DNA of 64,000 bases from Rhodoferax sp. GW822-FHT02A01 (lineage in GTDB: Bacteria > Pseudomonadota > Gammaproteobacteria > Burkholderiales > Burkholderiaceae_C), in NCBI RefSeq assembly GCF_038784515.1, contig NZ_CP152376.1:3782001-3846000 (forward strand), written 5' to 3'. Made by a program: the position numbers and the translations under genes. Within the stretch, counting starts at the first letter, position 1; each line of letters starts with the position of its first letter. The notes below the pieces were generated by a model that did no database searches, was not told the DNA's origin, and saw only the letters and a list, made by a program, of their open reading frames with translations. Of the stretch, positions 57,319-64,000 are shown piece by piece.

Positions 57319-57353
57319 CTTCGTATGTCGGCTTTAGAGAAAATTTGAAGTCG

Positions 57354-57421
57354 GCTTCCAGCCCGTTGCTGGTGGCAGAATGTCAATGAAGGCGTACCGC
57401 CGGTTCGCCGCGAAAACAGCC
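57354..57421 (+). repeat. Long-form array element 4
   Basis: CCAGCCCGTTGCTGG hairpin, CAGAATGTCAATGAAGG, GTACCGCCGGTTC, core GCCGCGAAAACAGC at 57407. Nearly identical to element 1 over about 55 bases. Confidence 0.75.
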
Positions 57422-57497
57422 CTTCGATATTCCACTCTGATTTGATGTGTAATCGATGGCGACACGACTCAAGATGCCAATTGTTTGGGAGTAAGGA

Positions 57498-57743
57498 ATG
57501 GGACTTGCACTATTACCGTGGGAAAAGTTGCCGCCGTACGTATTGGGTCCGCTGCTGATTGCGTTCAACTTGTGGTTGTTCTTTTCCGATGATATGCACC
57601 CTTTCTCCCGTTGGGGTTGGCAGGCCGCCGGGTTTGCGTACGGTGTCGCAACAATTTGGTACGGTTATCGCAAAGACAACATGCCAAAGGAGGCTCGCGA
57701 TAAGGACCACACCCACAAGGACATTCGAATTGAAGGCAAGTAA
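57498..57743 (+). CDS. Two-helix membrane cassette protein
   Basis: An 81-residue protein with helices about 13-29 and 39-56 and a charged tail (RKDNMPKEARDKDHTHKDIR). Not recognised. The stop codon TAA overlaps the first base pair of the element at 57744, so cassette join and gene end coincide. Confidence 0.66.
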   Translation: MGLALLPWEKLPPYVLGPLLIAFNLWLFFSDDMHPFSRWGWQAAGFAYGVATIWYGYRKDNMPKEARDKDHTHKDIRIEGK

Positions 57744-58167
57744 GCCGCGATAGCGGTCTTTGAGTATCAATCTCTAGAACGATATGTCCCTTACTTCCAT
57801 TCAAGAAATCTGCAAACTCAACGGCCACACGCTACTCGTTCCCGAAGGGTGGACTAAGCTGGGTATTGCATTTAGTACGCTTGGCCAGATGCCAATTAAT
57901 GGCCTACGGATTCCTGCGGAAGGGAATACAAATGGCTGGTATCTTTGGTGTGGCGGAGAGCCATCAAAGGCTGAAGACTTTTATTCCCCACTTCACGTTG
58001 AGCATATCGATAGGCACCTCCCGCAAGTTCGTGAATATCTTGTGCTTCCACCTGGCTACCGATTCCTCATCGACGACAGCGGCCATCAGGACGTATGGTT
58101 TGACGAAGCACTTTTGGGTTGAATCGGAATGAACACGGTGGGCAATCTGGGGTACTCTTATGCCGCG
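57744..58167 (+). repeat. Cassette A, copy 2 (424 bp)
   Basis: One mismatch to 45894-46317 over 424 bases. It lies 11,850 bases from copy 1, in the same orientation, with different neighbours. Confidence 0.95.
57784..58122 (+). CDS. Hypothetical cassette A protein, copy 2
   Basis: A 112-residue protein identical to the product of 45934-46272. The single base difference between the copies lies upstream of the ATG, so both genes are intact. A recent copy or repeated capture of the same cassette explains this best. Confidence 0.7.
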   Translation: MSLTSIQEICKLNGHTLLVPEGWTKLGIAFSTLGQMPINGLRIPAEGNTNGWYLWCGGEPSKAEDFYSPLHVEHIDRHLPQVREYLVLPPGYRFLIDDSGHQDVWFDEALLG

Positions 58168-58200
58168 ATAGCTGACAGAAGGTTTAATCGAAACTGAGCC

Positions 58201-58626
58201 GTGAACATCATTTCGCACACTCTCTTTGCCGAACATTTCCGACCTATTGGCGATAGTCTTCCCGATGCAACCCGGTCGGTTGAGTGTCCTGATATTCAGG
58301 TGCTAATGAGCAAAAATCTTTCCGAAGATGCTGAAGAGTGGCGCAGGCAAGGATTCGAAACTATTGGGTTTTCTGAATTTGCAACAAAAGGAAACCTCGG
58401 CGTACACCAAGAGGCAATTGCCCAAGCTATGACTGTTGGTGCTTCGGTTGTGCTCTTCAGCATTTGGCCAGCAAAATTTCGTTCGATAAAGTATCTATCA
58501 AACGGCCTGATAGATATGGATGGTGTCCTTGCGGACCCACCTCGCAGTCGTACTCCGAGCGGGTACTACGTAATGAAGGCCATTTTCTTGCGCTCTAGGC
58601 GAGGACAACCCGATGGCGAAGGCTGA
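58201..58626 (+). CDS. Hypothetical cassette protein, last in the array
   Basis: A 141-residue soluble protein. It contains QVLMSKNLSEDAEEWRRQGF, FATKGNLGVHQEAIAQAMTV and GASVVLFSIWPAKFRS (about 79-94), arranged like an alpha/beta domain with a central hydrophobic strand. Family unknown. The start is GTG 58201. It is followed by an inverted half-element at 58637 and no further direct core. Confidence 0.66.
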   Translation: MNIISHTLFAEHFRPIGDSLPDATRSVECPDIQVLMSKNLSEDAEEWRRQGFETIGFSEFATKGNLGVHQEAIAQAMTVGASVVLFSIWPAKFRSIKYLSNGLIDMDGVLADPPRSRTPSGYYVMKAIFLRSRRGQPDGEG

Positions 58627-58796
58627 GCCCGGTTAAGAAATGACAGCTTTGGAGCGCCGGGAATGTCAACTACCAGCCCGAAGCAGTCAAATTGCAGACT
58701 TTTTAAGCAATTCGTAAGGCCAGTGACGCCAGAGCCATCCGATTAATTCGGGCCGCAACCTCTTAAGCCCTCGTTACGGCACCGCCAAAGCGCTGC
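58627..58796. other. Right edge of the array
   Basis: 170 bases with an inverted half-site GAAATGACAGCTTTGG (58637-58652) and a partial long-form element (AATGTCAACTACCAGCCC, 58662-58679) lacking the direct core. This looks like a truncated last element. Confidence 0.55.
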
Positions 58797-58997
58797 CTAG
58801 ACATCTTGGCGGGCATGTACCAACAACCCGCACAGCGCTTCTTGAATCAACTTCAGCGCCCCAGCCACATCCCCCTCATTCAGCCCAACATAGTGACGGT
58901 GCAAAACGTCGGTTTTGGGAGCAGTGTGGTTCAGAATTCGACGCAGCACCGCATCCCCAAGCCCCAGCTTCTCGCCCACGGTAAGGGCCCTTTTGCG
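58797..58997 (-). pseudogene. C-terminal remnant of a tyrosine recombinase
   Basis: 66 codons remain, preceded in frame by a stop. LGLGDAVLRRILNHTAPKTD followed by VLHRHYVGL matches the end of tyrosine recombinase catalytic domains: LxHxxxxxT...HYV, with the Tyr as the nucleophile. The Arg and upstream domains are missing, so it cannot be active. It reads on the minus strand, outside the array's right end. In integrons the integrase gene lies at the opposite end, next to the first cassette. Confidence 0.65.
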
Positions 58998-59111
58998 TCA
59001 GGTGCTATAAAAATTGTAATTTATAAAAATCAATCAATTATTGTTCACCGCCAATATAAGTGCTATTGAATTGCAAAAAAATAATTATCGTAATCTTCAG
59101 AAATTTATCTG

Positions 59112-60554
59112 CTAGTGAGTGATTGCTATAAAGGCGGGGCTATTGCCTGCTGCATATCTGGAAACAGATGTCAACGCTCCAGTAGCAGAGTTATAGGAAT
59201 ACAACAGGACTCCTCCCGAGATATCGGTTATATAGACGAAATTACTTGAAACATCAAAAGCTATTGATTCCGGCCCTGAGCCACCCGCTGTAAGAAACGG
59301 ACTCGATGCAATTGAGGTCAATAGTCCTGATGTTCTGTTAATTGAAAAGGCAGAAATACTATTGTTGCCAAAGTCTGCCGCATACATATAATTTCCACTA
59401 GGGTCAATTGTTAAACCCATAGTCCAGTTGCCGGAAGCAAAGGGGCCAGATGATACTAGCGTCAACTTCCCCGTGATGTTGTCAATGCTGTACCCTGTTA
59501 TGCTGCTGGTAGGGCTGTTCGTAGTCGCTGCATACAAAAAGGCACCGGTTGGATCAATGGTAATATGACTTAATATGGACGTGGCGGCAAATGGGCTTCC
59601 CGATATTTCGGAAAGAGTGCCATTGCTACTATTAATTGAAAAAACAGAAACTGAGGATACAGCATTAGCGACATATAAATAATTCCCAGCCGGATCCACA
59701 ATCAATGATTGTGGGTTGGCTGCTGCGGTGTAGGGACTGCCGGTGATTGGTGTCAAAACTCCCGTTGTGCTATTTATAGAATAAGCAGTCACACTTCCGC
59801 TTCCCCCTCTATTTGCGACATACACATACTGGCCAGTTGGGTTAATTGCAATCGATATGGGGTTTGCGCCTGCTGCAAACGGACTCCCTGTAACCTGTGT
59901 TAATGCGCCGGTGCTGCTATCAATTTTATATGCCGTAACATTGTTGCTGGTTGAATTTGCAACAAAGACAAATTTATTTGAATTGTCAATCACCATAGAA
60001 ACTGGATTGGTGCCCGCGGTAAAAGGACTGCCAGATACTGCAGTGAGGGCGCCATTGCCAGTGTTAATGGAATATGCGGAAATTGTATTGTCGCCGAAAT
60101 TTGCAACATATTCGAACTTGCTCGGCTGTGTTTGAGAGCAGTTTATCGCAATATTGGTTACATCATTAGCCGTCATTATTCCACTGCCATTTGAAATAGA
60201 ACAAGTGGATCCATATGACTGTGGGCTAACAGTAAAGTTATATGGTGTTCCTGGTAAATCTGTGGAAGGCAGAACAAAATTTTGGGAGGATGGTGAGCTT
60301 GATGTCAATATCGTTGAAGTCACTCCGCCGCTAACCGCGTTAGTGTTCGTTATGACGACTTTTTGATTGGCTGTCAGTCCAGTCAAAGTTCCAGAAAAGC
60401 CATATTGTTTGCTTGGTCCCTGTGTAGAAGCGCCGCCACCACTGCTACTGCTACTGGCTCCGCCGCCGCCGCCACAGCCAATCAAAGCCACAGCGAAAAT
60501 AAAACACGCCACTGCGCGGAGCTTGGTGCTCCAAACTAGCTTACTGAATTGCAT
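59112..60554 (-). CDS. Beta-propeller lipoprotein (YVTN/lactonase-like)
   Basis: A 480-residue lipoprotein with the lipobox ALIGCGGGG (Cys about 27), a Ser/Gly-rich linker, an N-terminal ~110-residue domain (KQYGFSGTLTGLTANQKVVI) and about seven ~45-residue repeats of the form YVANxGxxxxSAYSINxxTGxL, as in 7-bladed propellers of the YVTN/6-phosphogluconolactonase type. It is AT-richer than the core genes. A secreted binding or lactonase role is possible. It is not within the array. Confidence 0.82.
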   Translation of the reverse strand: MQFSKLVWSTKLRAVACFIFAVALIGCGGGGGASSSSSGGGASTQGPSKQYGFSGTLTGLTANQKVVITNTNAVSGGVTSTILTSSSPSSQNFVLPSTDLPGTPYNFTVSPQSYGSTCSISNGSGIMTANDVTNIAINCSQTQPSKFEYVANFGDNTISAYSINTGNGALTAVSGSPFTAGTNPVSMVIDNSNKFVFVANSTSNNVTAYKIDSSTGALTQVTGSPFAAGANPISIAINPTGQYVYVANRGGSGSVTAYSINSTTGVLTPITGSPYTAAANPQSLIVDPAGNYLYVANAVSSVSVFSINSSNGTLSEISGSPFAATSILSHITIDPTGAFLYAATTNSPTSSITGYSIDNITGKLTLVSSGPFASGNWTMGLTIDPSGNYMYAADFGNNSISAFSINRTSGLLTSIASSPFLTAGGSGPESIAFDVSSNFVYITDISGGVLLYSYNSATGALTSVSRYAAGNSPAFIAITH

Positions 60555-60957
60555 TGGTATCCATCCCTGAGAACTCTAATTATTAAAACAAGCGATAAAA
60601 CGACTGCGTTCGCCATCGAACAAAGCAGTTTCTACCTCATACTTTGTGTCATTTCCCCACTTCGAGACAAACCGCGTAGTAGCTTTTAATGGAACAAGCC
60701 CGTGCAAAGCACATGCCCTCGTGTACGCTGGGGCTGCCAAGAGGAGGGTAAATGCTAACAGCAAAGACCGCAGGCAGCCCTAAGCGGAAGTAGATCAGCA
60801 GCATCCCAGCCCCGAACAAAAGCCGCTTTCAAGGTGCTGGCGTCCTCAATAACTTGCGTCGTCGCCAGCTCCCAGACCCACTCGGCGTCAGCCCATGGCT
60901 TTTGTTAGTCCACGGTCCAACGCCAAGCCCCGTCGCAGTCACCGCCGAGTAGCAGTC
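60555..60957. other. Gene-free stretch between the propeller and SDR genes
   Basis: 403 bases. Short minus-strand frames are open (60576-60764; and one of about 46 codons ending near 60748 with WADAEWVWELATTQVIEDAS), but none has a start and context that I trust. They may be decayed gene remains. No array core is seen. Confidence 0.4.
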
Positions 60958-61707
60958 TCACATCTGGCTCATGCCGCCGTCAGCGATGATCTCTGTGCCG
61001 ACGATGAAGGCGGACTCCTTGGACACCAGGTGCAGGACCGTGGCGGCGATTTCTTCCGGGGTGCCGAAGCGGCCCAGTGGCACCTGTGTCTGGATGCTGG
61101 TGGCCATGGTCTGCAGTTGGTCGGGTGACAGGCCCAGCTTGCCGTACAGCGGGGTGGTCACCGGGCCGGGGCTCACCACATTGACGCGCACACCTTGAGG
61201 TAGCAGCTCGGCAGACAGGGTCTTGGCCAGCGAGATCAGCGCGGCCTTGCTGGCGGCGTAGACGCTGGAGTTCGGCATACCGATGTGGGCGTTGATGGAG
61301 CCGTTCAGCACGATGGCGCCACCGCGGGGCATCAGCGCAGCCAGGCGCTGGATCAGGAAGTAGGGGCCTTTGACATTGGTGTCAAAGCTGCTGTCCCACA
61401 GCGCCTCGTCGATCTGTGCCAGTGGGCCGAACTTGGCTGTGCCGGCGTTGATGAATACGCCGTCAATCACACCCATCTGCGCTTGCAGCTCGGCTACCAA
61501 CGCGGTCTGTGCCGACACGTCGCCGGCCTCGCTGACCAGGGCCAGCGCGTTCGGGCCGAGTTCGGCTTTCACCCGGGCCAGGCCTTCGGCGTCGCGTCCG
61601 GTAATGGCCACGCGGGCGCCTTCACGTGCAAAGGCGATGGCGGCAGCAGCGCCTATGCCACTGCTGCCACCGGTGACCAAGATGTTCTTTCCTTCAAAGC
61701 GGTTCAT
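60958..61707 (-). CDS. SDR-family NAD(P)-dependent oxidoreductase
   Basis: A 249-residue classical short-chain dehydrogenase. The cofactor motif is LVTGGSSGIGAAAAIAFARE (about 11-30), followed by NAG (INAGTAKFG) and the catalytic Ser-Tyr-Lys in NGSINA...SVYAASKAALISL (about 150-163). The C-terminal IVGTEIIADGGMSQM is standard. Substrate unknown. It diverges from a LysR regulator that probably controls it. Confidence 0.92.
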   Translation of the reverse strand: MNRFEGKNILVTGGSSGIGAAAAIAFAREGARVAITGRDAEGLARVKAELGPNALALVSEAGDVSAQTALVAELQAQMGVIDGVFINAGTAKFGPLAQIDEALWDSSFDTNVKGPYFLIQRLAALMPRGGAIVLNGSINAHIGMPNSSVYAASKAALISLAKTLSAELLPQGVRVNVVSPGPVTTPLYGKLGLSPDQLQTMATSIQTQVPLGRFGTPEEIAATVLHLVSKESAFIVGTEIIADGGMSQM

Positions 61708-61750
61708 GATAATTCCTTCGGTTGTTTCGTTGATGTATTTCAGGGTTTCT

Positions 61751-61775
61751 CAACTCATTCCGAGTTGATGGAATG
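61751..61775. promoter_or_regulatory. Overlapping palindromes in the SDR-lysR promoter region
   Basis: CAACTC-ATTCC-GAGTTG (61751-61767) and CATTCC-N8-GGAATG (61756-61775) are two overlapping perfect inverted repeats, plausible LysR operator sites. Confidence 0.45.
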
Positions 61776-61842
61776 AAGTTTCTTGCAATTGCTTGAGCTA
61801 CAGACGCCATAATCTCGATAAACTTGTACGAAACAATCGAAT

Positions 61843-62751
61843 ATGTTGAGCCTTGAAGACTTGCAACTGCTGGAAGCGGTGCGCGCTACTGGCAGTCTGT
61901 CGCGTGCGGCCGAGCGTTTAGGCAAGGCTGCATCCACTGTGTCGTATGCAGCACGCCAACTTGAAGAACGAATGGACGCGCTTCTGTTTGACCGGGCGGG
62001 CTATCGCATCGCGTTGACGCCTGCAGGGCAGCTGCTCGTCGAGCAAGGTGCGCAGCTGCATGCCCAGGCGCGGCACCTCACGGAGCGTGTCAAACAGGTG
62101 GCACGCGGTTGGGAGTCCGAATTGCGCATTGCTACCGATGAGCTGGCAAACATCGAAGCCTTGTTGCCCCTGGTAGCCGACTTTGATGCGCTCAACAGCG
62201 GGGTGCGCCTGCGCTTCGCGCACGAAGTGCTGGGAGGTACCTGGGAGGCTCTGCTGGACCAGCGTGCGGACCTGGTAGTGGCCGCCACCAACGAACCGCC
62301 GGCGATGGCGCATCTGCAGTGGTTTGAGCTGACGCAACTGGAATGGGTGTTTGCTGTGTCACCGCGGCACCCGTTGGCGCAGGAAGAGCAGCCGCTGTCG
62401 ATGGAGGCAATATCTGCGCACCGTTCGGTGGTAGTAGCCGACACCTCGCGCCTGGCCATGGCCCGCAGCTACGGTGTGCAGACGCACCAGGAGCGGCTGG
62501 CCATGCCCAGCATGCGCGCCAAGATTGCCGCCCAGGTGGCAGGCCTGGGCGTGGGTTGGCTACCGTTGGAGAAAGTGCGCCAGCACCTGGCGCAAGGCAC
62601 GCTGGTCGCGCTGGAGACGCAAGACCCGCGTGAACCGAATCTGCTGTTTGTGGGCTGGCACTCGCACCGTGCCGGGCCCGCATTGCAGTGGTGGGCGAAG
62701 AAGCTGCGTGATCCGCGCCTGGTGCCCGCGTTGCTTCACCTGAACTACTGA
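61843..62751 (+). CDS. LysR-family transcriptional regulator
   Basis: A 302-residue regulator: N-terminal winged helix-turn-helix (LEDLQLLEAVRATGSLSRAA then VSYAARQLEERMDALLFDR, residues 3-52) and a C-terminal effector-binding domain (about 90-295). It diverges from the SDR with 135 bases between, the usual arrangement for LysR control of a neighbour. The inducer is unknown. Confidence 0.92.
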   Translation: MLSLEDLQLLEAVRATGSLSRAAERLGKAASTVSYAARQLEERMDALLFDRAGYRIALTPAGQLLVEQGAQLHAQARHLTERVKQVARGWESELRIATDELANIEALLPLVADFDALNSGVRLRFAHEVLGGTWEALLDQRADLVVAATNEPPAMAHLQWFELTQLEWVFAVSPRHPLAQEEQPLSMEAISAHRSVVVADTSRLAMARSYGVQTHQERLAMPSMRAKIAAQVAGLGVGWLPLEKVRQHLAQGTLVALETQDPREPNLLFVGWHSHRAGPALQWWAKKLRDPRLVPALLHLNY

Positions 62752-62897
62752 TCTCCCGATTCAAATATCAAGAGGCCACCGGAGGCTGGGGTGGTGGTGA
62801 GCTTGAAGCGCACTGCGCAGAGCGGGAAGGTAGTCGGTATACTAAATGTAAATAAATCACATTTAAAGTTCGGTGCCCTTTGCGTTCACGGCCAGCC

Positions 62898-64000
62898 ATG
62901 CGCGCCACTAGATCGATGCGTTGCGCAATCCTTTGCGTCGGGCTCTGGCTCAGCGCAAACCTCTGGGCCGCCTGTTCCCCCTATCTGGGCTCCGTGGTGT
63001 TCAACGAAGTCCAGAATCCAGCCAGCGGCACAACCTACCTGGAGCTGCGGGTGCTGGACCCCACGGTGGTTGCCGCGACCAACAATTTTGCAGGCTGGAA
63101 CATAGCCGTCTACAAGGCCAGTAGTGGCGCATTGACGGCGTCCGCCAGCAAGGTGACCAGCCTGAAGACGGTCTTCACCGATACGACCAAAAACACCTGT
63201 GGCCAAAGCTCCCCTTGGATACAGATTCCCGATGCCTCGATTGGCTCATTCATCAACAACGCCAATCCCAACTCAGACCTGAATTTCGTGCTGTATGACA
63301 CGTCATCCGGCACCAACCAGATCATCGACGTGCTTCGGCTGGGCAATGCCAACTCGTTCTATGGGGCGGGCACCAATTACGCCAGTTGCCCCACCATCGA
63401 ATCAGCCTACGGAGCCAAATACAGCCGCACCTGGGCCGGCAACGGCAACAAGGACTGGTTCCGCTCCCCGGACGGAACCGGCGCCTGGACGGGCGCACAG
63501 ACTGCCAACAGTGCCAACTCCATCTGCGGCAGCAACGATGCAACACAGCCCGCACAGGTCGGGCTGACCAAAGTGGCCAACACGGCGACGGTCAACACCA
63601 ATACCAACTTCACCTTCACGCTGTACGCGCAAAACCCCCTGACCGGCACCACGCAGTCCAACGTGGTGGTGACCGACAACCTGACCACAGCAGGGCTGAC
63701 CTTTGTGAGCTGTGCGGTTACCGCGCCGGACACCTGCACCAATAGCGCGGGTACCGTGACCTGGACTGCGGCGACCTCGGTCAATCCCCTGTACGCCAAC
63801 TCCACGCGGTCCGCCCTCCTGACGGTGTACTCCACAGGTATCGGAACCAAGACCAATACCATCACTGCCAACACGTCCGGTACGCCGACCGCCAGTGCCA
63901 GCGTCACCGTATCGAATACGGCACCCATCGTCAGCACCAGTGCCGCCACGTCGGTTACCGCAACCAGTGCGGTGCTGAATGGCACAGTCAATCCCAACAA
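62898..64000 (+). CDS. Large secreted protein with LTD-like and DUF11-like domains, 3' end outside the window
   Basis: An open frame of 367 codons runs off the end of the window. A signal peptide (RCAILCVGLWLSANLWAACS) is followed by a domain with VVFNEVQNPASGTTYLELRV (about 33-52), like the lamin-tail/LTD fold. From about residue 222 a DUF11/conserved-repeat region begins (VGLTKVANTATVNTNTNFTF then VVVTDNLTTAGLTFVSC). A second repeat seems to start near the end. Similar architecture occurs in MshQ-like and other surface proteins. ATG 62898 is the start; no terminal part is visible, so attachment is unknown. Confidence 0.8.
   Translation, partial: MRATRSMRCAILCVGLWLSANLWAACSPYLGSVVFNEVQNPASGTTYLELRVLDPTVVAATNNFAGWNIAVYKASSGALTASASKVTSLKTVFTDTTKNTCGQSSPWIQIPDASIGSFINNANPNSDLNFVLYDTSSGTNQIIDVLRLGNANSFYGAGTNYASCPTIESAYGAKYSRTWAGNGNKDWFRSPDGTGAWTGAQTANSANSICGSNDATQPAQVGLTKVANTATVNTNTNFTFTLYAQNPLTGTTQSNVVVTDNLTTAGLTFVSCAVTAPDTCTNSAGTVTWTAATSVNPLYANSTRSALLTVYSTGIGTKTNTITANTSGTPTASASVTVSNTAPIVSTSAATSVTATSAVLNGTVNPN

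Larger units (their letters stand above)
41351..58652 (+). repeat. Integron-like gene cassette array with GCCGCGAAAGCGGAC hairpin elements
   Basis: More than 30 same-orientation elements with consensus GCCGCG(A/G)(A/T)AGCGGAC separate single small genes. Starts of the elements I read: 41351, 42618, 43597, 43882, 44623, 45284, 45894, 46312, 46750, 47441, 47645, 48065, 48395, 49423, 49748, 50215, 50309, 50774, 51384, 51989, 52061, 53048, 53488, 53926, 54264, 55601, 56089, 56527, 56667, 56907, 57407, 57744 and 58162. The best copies fold as CCGC-GAAA-GCGG, a 4-bp stem with a GNRA tetraloop. Duplicated intervals end within GCCGCG. The region is AT-richer than its flanks. No GTTRRRY core and no integrase gene are seen. 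Confidence 0.85.

Noticed and set aside
41351..58652. Canonical integron attC sites (GTTRRRY/RYYYAAC)
   Set aside because: GTTAGGC occurs at 43710 and at 52613, but the second lies inside a gene and neither is at the recurring cassette boundary. Duplicated cassettes break at GCCGCG instead.
41351..58652. CRISPR array
   Set aside because: The elements repeat but the spacing runs from under 100 to over 1000 bases and the intervals are genes, not short spacers. No cas genes are seen.
41351..58652. REP/BIME elements of a RAYT transposase
   Set aside because: No RAYT (TnpA-REP) gene in the window, and whole gene-containing intervals, not single palindromes, are duplicated.
60576..60764. 62-codon minus-strand ORF near the propeller gene
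   Set aside because: No ribosome site, no recognisable domain, and neighbouring short frames look equally open; coding not supported.

Overview
The window reads as chromosome of a betaproteobacterium of the order Burkholderiales, most likely a Comamonadaceae member close to Rhodoferax, Polaromonas or Acidovorax. The basis is the gene order lpxA-lpxB-rnhB-rRNA methyltransferase-carA-leuE-carB-greA-yhbY-rlmE-ftsH-folP-glmM, high-GC codon use in the core genes and the protein sequences themselves. The assignment comes from reading alone, without a database search.

Layout. 1-15.1 kb is a conserved housekeeping block: lipid A synthesis, RNase HII, carbamoyl phosphate synthesis with an exporter gene inserted between the subunits, transcript cleavage factor, ribosome assembly, FtsH, folate synthesis and GlmM. 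15.1-24.3 kb holds an acetyltransferase, a CorA/ZntB transporter, a GST, LplT, a secreted small protein, a 5'-nucleotidase lipoprotein and a P-type ATPase. 24.5-30.3 kb holds a lipid/envelope group (GT4 glycosyltransferase, phosphatidylserine decarboxylase, class III aminotransferase, Mpo1-like membrane protein) and PPK2. 30.5-34.3 kb pairs a solute-binding protein with a GGDEF-EAL protein. 34.2-40.6 kb is a phosphonate locus: an HD protein diverging from phnC-phnD-phnE-iron alcohol dehydrogenase-FAD oxidase-phnX.

41.3-58.7 kb is the striking part. It is a visibly AT-richer array of about 28 small genes, all on the + strand except one, separated by more than 30 copies of a short element with consensus GCCGCGAAAGCGGAC. 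This element can fold as a CCGC/GCGG stem closed by a GNRA-type tetraloop. Nearly every interval holds one gene, which starts 15-120 bases after one element and stops just before the next. Two intervals are present twice (424 bp at 45894 and 57744; 444 bp at 53488 and 56089). In both cases similarity starts and ends inside GCCGCG, so the interval behaves as a mobile cassette whose exchange point lies in the hairpin. The organisation is integron-like, but the canonical GTTRRRY attC core is absent and there is no integrase in the window. The only recombinase trace is the last ~66 codons of a tyrosine recombinase at the right edge. Cassette products are mostly secreted, lipoprotein or membrane proteins of unknown function. 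Recognisable ones are a methyltransferase, an Imm27-like protein, a YidD-like protein, a TPR protein, an HExxH protein and a pilin-like protein.

59.1-64 kb returns to ordinary genes: a beta-propeller lipoprotein, an SDR diverging from a LysR regulator, and the start of a large secreted protein that runs off the window.
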